Assembly (NCBI GenBank): GCA_016880695.1 | Contig: JAEHCY010000133.1 | Coordinates: forward strand, 1 to 9,752 | Reading direction: 5' to 3' | DNA length: 9,752 nt | Origin: Chromatiaceae bacterium | GTDB lineage: Bacteria; Pseudomonadota; Gammaproteobacteria; Chromatiales; Chromatiaceae | In this document: positions 6,724 through 9,752 of the stretch, in pieces | How the letters are laid out: each line of letters opens with the position of its first letter | Numbering within the stretch: position 1 is the stretch's first letter | Translations under genes and position numbers: made by a program | The notes under the pieces: generated by a model | Told to the model about the DNA's origin: nothing | The model's input: the letters and a program-made list of their open reading frames with translations, nothing else | The model's database searches: none

Positions 6724-7345
6724 GGCCAGCAGGAGCAGTGGAAAATTCTACGACCCGCTAGAAGCCATATTGCGCTTCCTCCAACCAATATTCTCGACAT
6801 TGCTTGGTGCATCTTCAACCTGGCCAGGTTTCGAGTAGGGCTGACCGTCTGGATAATCAACTCCGACACAGGTTGTTGGCGAGAAGGTGCTCAGGTTGCT
6901 GTCGAGCCTTCGCTGGGGAGGCCCTGCTTCACCAACGAGGGTTGCGTCTTTTCCGAGGCCCAGGCCATGGGTAGTCCAGCGGTTCCACATGACGCGCAAG
7001 CGACTGGCGATCCCTGGTCACCTCTTCGAGGACCACAAGGCGAGCGGAGTCGCCGTCACCCTGTTTGCTCAGCGTGACATTCGGTACTCGCGCCTGGAAG
7101 CCCCGATCTTCCTCTCATCCCTCTGAGCTTGGCAGGCTTATGCCACGCGCAAGGCGCGCCGTAGCTGAAAAACCCTATCCAGACGAACTTAGCGCGTAGC
7201 TGTTGGTGCCGAAGGAGTAGCAGTGCTCGGCGGGGTGTCTAAGTTTTTCGGGGCGCTGGGACTGAGGGCCGAGTGGCAGGATAAACTTGGACGAGTCGCA
7301 GCGTTGACGCGCCCGAAGACAACTGAACTGCCCACGATACAACTT
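6724..7345. other. Divergent intergenic region without a convincing gene
   Basis: This stretch separates the minus-strand EF-loop gene from the plus-strand protease gene and should hold both promoters. No confident -35/-10 pair was found on either strand. It contains a 61-codon stop-free minus-strand stretch (6929-7114) that may be a gene remnant. It also has an inverted repeat TGGCA-N6-TGCCA at 7130-7145, an operator-like but very short element. AACTTAG occurs at 7186-7192 and 7341-7347, and its inverse CTAAGTT at 7239-7245. No tRNA, riboswitch or insertion-sequence ends were recognised. Confidence 0.6.
6929..7114 (-). pseudogene. Possible gene remnant, 61 codons, no family recognised
   Basis: The minus-strand frame between two stops reads with protein-like composition, for example FQARVPNVTLSK, GDGDSARLVVLEEVT and ARHVEPLDYPW, and then ends at TGA (6929-6931). 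A stop at 7115-7117 lies just upstream, there is no good start or Shine-Dalgarno site, and nothing continues it in the neighbouring frames. LVVLEEVT resembles the end of a PAS domain, but that is too short to assign. The antisense plus-strand frame over the same bases is also open, so coding on either strand is unproven. Confidence 0.2.
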
Positions 7346-7352
7346 AGGGGGG
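7346..7352 (+). promoter_or_regulatory. Shine-Dalgarno-like site of the protease gene
   Basis: AGGGGGG lies seven bases before ATG at 7360 and supports that start. It overlaps the AACTTAG arm at 7341-7347, whose inverse is at 7239-7245. Pairing of the two arms in mRNA could in principle mask the site, but the arms are only seven bases long. Confidence 0.5.
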
Positions 7353-7359
7353 TCCTGGC

Positions 7360-8769
7360 ATGAGGAGTCGACTCTTGTTCAAGGGTGCTGCCGTTGGTCG
7401 CAGGCCGGGGGGAAGGGGTTTGTTGCCCTGGGTAGGTACGGCTGTGGGGGCGGCATTAGCCATATTCGCTTCCTTGAGCCACCCGGTGCTGGGACAGATG
7501 GTGTCGGACCCATCCCAAGCGGAGGGGGGCTCGCCTCAATCCGGCGCGGATCTCTTCGCGGAGCGCTCGGATTACCCTGGAATTGTCGATTGTCCCGCCG
7601 AGGTCAGCGCTGTCTCGGTGCCAAATGCCATTCTGATTCAATGGATCGAGAACAAGTTCCACAAGTGGGAGGAACGAAAGCTCCCTTCGGGCCAGTTCTG
7701 TATACGGTTGCTTGAACCGAACGAAGCCGAACTGACAAGGGATCAGGCGTTAGCCCTCCTCGCCAAATCGAGGGGTTGGCAGGTAGCGCGGCGGAGCAGC
7801 ATGGCGGCACCGGAAGGCCCCGCCGCGGACCGGGCCTACGCGCTCGATAGGTCTCTGCTCGAGGGGTATCGACCTCTGCCACCGGCGTTCTGGACCGTTG
7901 GCCCCGGTACCGGCGCCATGGCGCTGGCTGATCCGGAAATTGAATTTGTCGGGGATTCGTCACCTCCTCAGTTTCCTATCCGCGATCGGGAGGCATCGGT
8001 TGAGGTGTCCAGCACGTACCTGGAGGAAAAAGGCATGGAGATCTCGACCAGGGCATCCGCCGGGGATGCCCAGGCGGTCCCCAGCCGCCCGATGAGCACC
8101 CCTGGGGTTGACGATCGCCAGCCGGTGGACAGCACGACCACGTACTTCAACAACACTGTCGCCTTCATGTCTTTTTCACTGACAAACGGCGGCTCCTTCC
8201 GCTGTACAGCCTTTTTGGTTAGCCCTTATGTGGCATTTACCGCCGGACACTGCGTTTTTGATCAACAGACCCGCCTCTGGAGCGAGGATGTTGTCATCAG
8301 TCCCGGGCAGTTCGAGTCTGACGGCAGGGTTCAGCGGCCCTACGGATCGAGCGCCGCTTACCAATTACAGAGCGACAGGGGGTATACCGAAGGGCCTGCG
8401 GATGCTTCGCAATGGAAATACGACGCAGGCGCGGTTTATCTGGAGAAACCGTTCACCGAGATCTCGACCTTCATGCCGCTCAGATTCAACCGTGAGCTTT
8501 CGGCTGGCTTTGGGCCGATTGTTCACGCGGGTTACCCCTCTGAGGTCGGTGGGCAGGACAGCTTGGAGCAATGGTGGGATCAGGGGGTTGTTCTCTCCTT
8601 CACCGACTCGCGGATGATCTACTACGATGCGGATGTTTCCGGAGGGGACAGCGGAAGTGCCGCTATTGCCGCAGATGGCTCCAATAAGGACGTGGTGGCG
8701 TTTACGGCATGCGGATCACTCGATCCCTGCCTATTCGCTTGCGGGCCGCGCCTCGGCAGCCACAACTAG
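7360..8769 (+). CDS. Exported trypsin/V8-like (chymotrypsin-fold) serine protease
   Basis: The 469-residue protein starts with a long basic n-region, a hydrophobic core (about 21-40) and probable signal cleavage near VLG-Q (45/46), so it is exported. Residues 46 to about 260 form an N-terminal region with no recognised domain, possibly a propeptide or binding module. The protease domain starts near 262. Its catalytic triad is His297 in FTAGHC, Asp355 in KYDAGAVYL and Ser431 in SGGDSGSAA. C282 (FRC) and C298 (GHC) are placed for the disulfide usual around the catalytic His. These features are typical of MEROPS clan PA, family S1. The frame ends at TAG soon after CGPRLGSHN. Beyond it the same frame reads ILIETWARWTP, like the C-terminal helix of such proteases, so the C-terminus may be truncated. 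The start has AGGGGGG seven bases upstream. Specificity is unknown. The gene is divergent from the secreted EF-loop gene, so a functional link is possible but unproven. Confidence 0.88.
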   Translation: MRSRLLFKGAAVGRRPGGRGLLPWVGTAVGAALAIFASLSHPVLGQMVSDPSQAEGGSPQSGADLFAERSDYPGIVDCPAEVSAVSVPNAILIQWIENKFHKWEERKLPSGQFCIRLLEPNEAELTRDQALALLAKSRGWQVARRSSMAAPEGPAADRAYALDRSLLEGYRPLPPAFWTVGPGTGAMALADPEIEFVGDSSPPQFPIRDREASVEVSSTYLEEKGMEISTRASAGDAQAVPSRPMSTPGVDDRQPVDSTTTYFNNTVAFMSFSLTNGGSFRCTAFLVSPYVAFTAGHCVFDQQTRLWSEDVVISPGQFESDGRVQRPYGSSAAYQLQSDRGYTEGPADASQWKYDAGAVYLEKPFTEISTFMPLRFNRELSAGFGPIVHAGYPSEVGGQDSLEQWWDQGVVLSFTDSRMIYYDADVSGGDSGSAAIAADGSNKDVVAFTACGSLDPCLFACGPRLGSHN

Positions 8770-8972
8770 ATCCTGATCGAGACTTGGGCACGCTGGACGC
8801 CGTCCGGCGTCCCCTCGAGCCATTGTCAACTCTGGTGTATGTGGTCGCGGGCCGGGGGTTCGGTCAGGCGACTTCCCGTTGCCCTTGCGGCTGACGGAGC
8901 CGGCTGTAGATGTCCTCTGCCCACCACGAGAGGCGCCGCCGATCAATGAGCGCCGGTGCGACCCTGGATCTT

Positions 8973-8993
8973 CGCCACCCGGTGGCGTTTTTT
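8973..8993 (+). terminator. Intrinsic terminator downstream of the protease
   Basis: CGCCAC and GTGGCG form a 6-bp stem with a three-base loop, followed directly by six T residues on the plus strand. The minus strand has no T-run after the hairpin, so it acts on plus-strand transcripts. It lies about 200 bases after the TAG of the protease but only 23 bases after the next in-frame TGA (8947-8949). Confidence 0.7.
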
Positions 8994-9700
8994 CGTCGGC
9001 TAAGGCTGTTCGCCGACATCCGCTGCATCTCTTCGGTTCCCCCAACTGCACAGCGAGCGACTCCAGCCCCTCATCCTGGGCCCCTCGTAGCCGTCGCTGG
9101 TCCTTCACCGCACCGTTGCTCATGGCGAACGTTTCGTTGTTGCCTGGGTCTTCGACGACCGTATGCTCAGCAAGGCTGCGCCGACTTCCAACAGGGGTCC
9201 GCTCTGCTCTCAAGCATTAGCAGCGAGTCTGGTTCCATCCCGCATCCTCCAGTGGGTCGGTTTCACAAGAACATCGCCAGCACCCGGATCGATGCCCAAG
9301 GAGCCATGGGCGGGATTGACCAGACCCGGTGGGGCGGCATCTTCCCCGGAAAGAGGTGCAGAGGGGCACCAACCACGACTGAGCGCAAGACCCCGCGCGG
9401 CTGAGCAGCAGAGCATTAAGGGAGGGGCTCCGATCCGATCTCCGATGCGGGCGCGGTGCTGTGCCTTCCTGCGGACGGCTACATGGCCCCCTTGCGAGAT
9501 TTCCTGGGCGACGGTGGTCGGGGGGTGGCGGTGAAGACACCAAAGCGAGGCATGGCCGGTATTCATCGGCCGCAGGTGGCGCGACGGAACGCGGGGTTTC
9601 CGATCAATCTGCGCCGGTTTCGCCAGCAGAACCCTCCCCGAAGCGTTTGCTCAACGCGCTGCGAAAACAGGAATTGCCGCGGGGGTGCAAGGGGGAAAGC
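8994..9700. other. Region with no convincing gene
   Basis: Several frames are open for 100-160 codons on both strands, but they overlap one another. Their translations are rich in Arg, Pro, Ser and Ala with no recognisable motif, signal peptide or ribosome-binding site, as expected for random high-GC sequence. No tRNA, repeat array, insertion-sequence ends or attachment site was seen. It may be decayed DNA between the protease unit and the gene entering from the right. Confidence 0.55.
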
Positions 9701-9724
9701 TCGGCCCCGCCGAAGCGGGGCCGA
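9701..9724 (-). terminator. Strong UUCG-loop hairpin terminator of the gene entering from the right
   Basis: TCGGCCCCGC and GCGGGGCCGA pair perfectly over 10 bp. On the minus strand the loop is TTCG closed by C-G, the extra-stable cUUCGg tetraloop. It starts seven bases after the TAA of the minus-strand partial gene and is followed by GCTTTCCCCCTT, a poor U-tract. Its position and stability favour a minus-strand terminator. Confidence 0.7.
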
Positions 9725-9731
9725 GGTGGGG

Positions 9732-9752
9732 TTAGTCGTAGAAGTTGGGCAG
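9732..9752 (-). CDS. 3' end of a minus-strand gene (partial, last six codons)
   Basis: Reading in from the right edge on the minus strand gives LPNFYD followed by TAA (9732-9734). The evidence is the stop codon followed after seven bases by a strong terminator-like hairpin. Six residues are too few to identify the product. The gene would run left, toward the region with no convincing gene. Confidence 0.45.
   Translation of the reverse strand: MPNFYD

Noticed and set aside
5865..6761. Plus-strand open frame of 298 codons
   Set aside because: It is antisense to the EF-loop protein. The minus strand has a strong Shine-Dalgarno site and a signal peptide, and this frame has neither.
6790..6818. 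Promoter-like pair TTGAAG, 17 bases, GAGAAT upstream of the EF-loop gene (minus strand)
   Set aside because: Each hexamer matches only four of six consensus bases. The position is plausible but the match is near chance, so it was not listed.
6711..6869. N-terminal extension of the EF-loop protein
   Set aside because: The extension would place the signal peptide internally and ignore the TAAGGAGG site at 6716-6723; ATG at 6710 is the natural start.
7130..7145. Sigma54-like TGGCAG...TGC element
   Set aside because: The spacing between GG and GC is nine bases rather than the required ten, so it does not fit a -24/-12 promoter.
8731..9213. Minus-strand open frame of 160 codons, and the overlapping plus-strand frames 8879-9220 and 8910-9404
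   Set aside because: They overlap each other and the protease end, lack start signals, and have no recognisable domain; one runs across the plus-strand terminator.
9163..9566. Overlapping open frames on both strands (plus 9163-9534, minus 9210-9566)
   Set aside because: The translations are low in hydrophobic clusters, no motif or ribosome-binding site is visible, and neither can be preferred over the other.

Overview
The window is GC-rich bacterial DNA, coding on both strands, with long non-coding gaps to the right. Composition, a TTG/GTG-rich start-codon set and secreted Gram-negative-type proteins suggest a high-GC proteobacterium, perhaps a gammaproteobacterium. This is an inference: no rRNA or marker gene is present.

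Left half (177-5526, minus strand): a run of three glycosyltransferase genes, transcribed right to left. First comes a GT4-type (GT-B fold) transferase. Eleven bases after its stop comes a GT2 transferase with a repetitive coiled-coil tail. Then comes a 766-residue fusion of a GT2 domain and a GT4 domain. A plausible sigma70-type promoter (TTGACG, 17 bases, GATACT) lies just upstream. Together they carry four glycosyltransferase domains and look like part of a surface-glycan (O-antigen, exopolysaccharide or glycoprotein-glycan) assembly locus. Sugars and acceptors cannot be read from the sequence.

Middle (5841-8769): two divergent genes separated by 649 bases. On the minus strand is a 289-residue exported protein of unknown function with one EF-hand-like calcium-binding loop. 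On the plus strand is an exported trypsin/V8-like serine protease with a complete His-Asp-Ser triad behind a long N-terminal region of unknown type. The protease frame stays open for 59 codons past its TAG, to a TGA that lies 23 bases before a good intrinsic terminator.

Right end (8994-9731): about 740 bases with no convincing gene. At the very edge are the last six codons of a minus-strand gene (ending LPNFYD) and its UUCG-loop terminator hairpin.

No mobile element, CRISPR array, RNA gene or clearly new multi-gene system was recognised. The most interesting points are two apparent frame continuations past annotated stops, the repetitive coiled-coil tail on a GT2 enzyme, the Glu-to-Ser change in the GT4 motif, and the divergent pair of secreted proteins.
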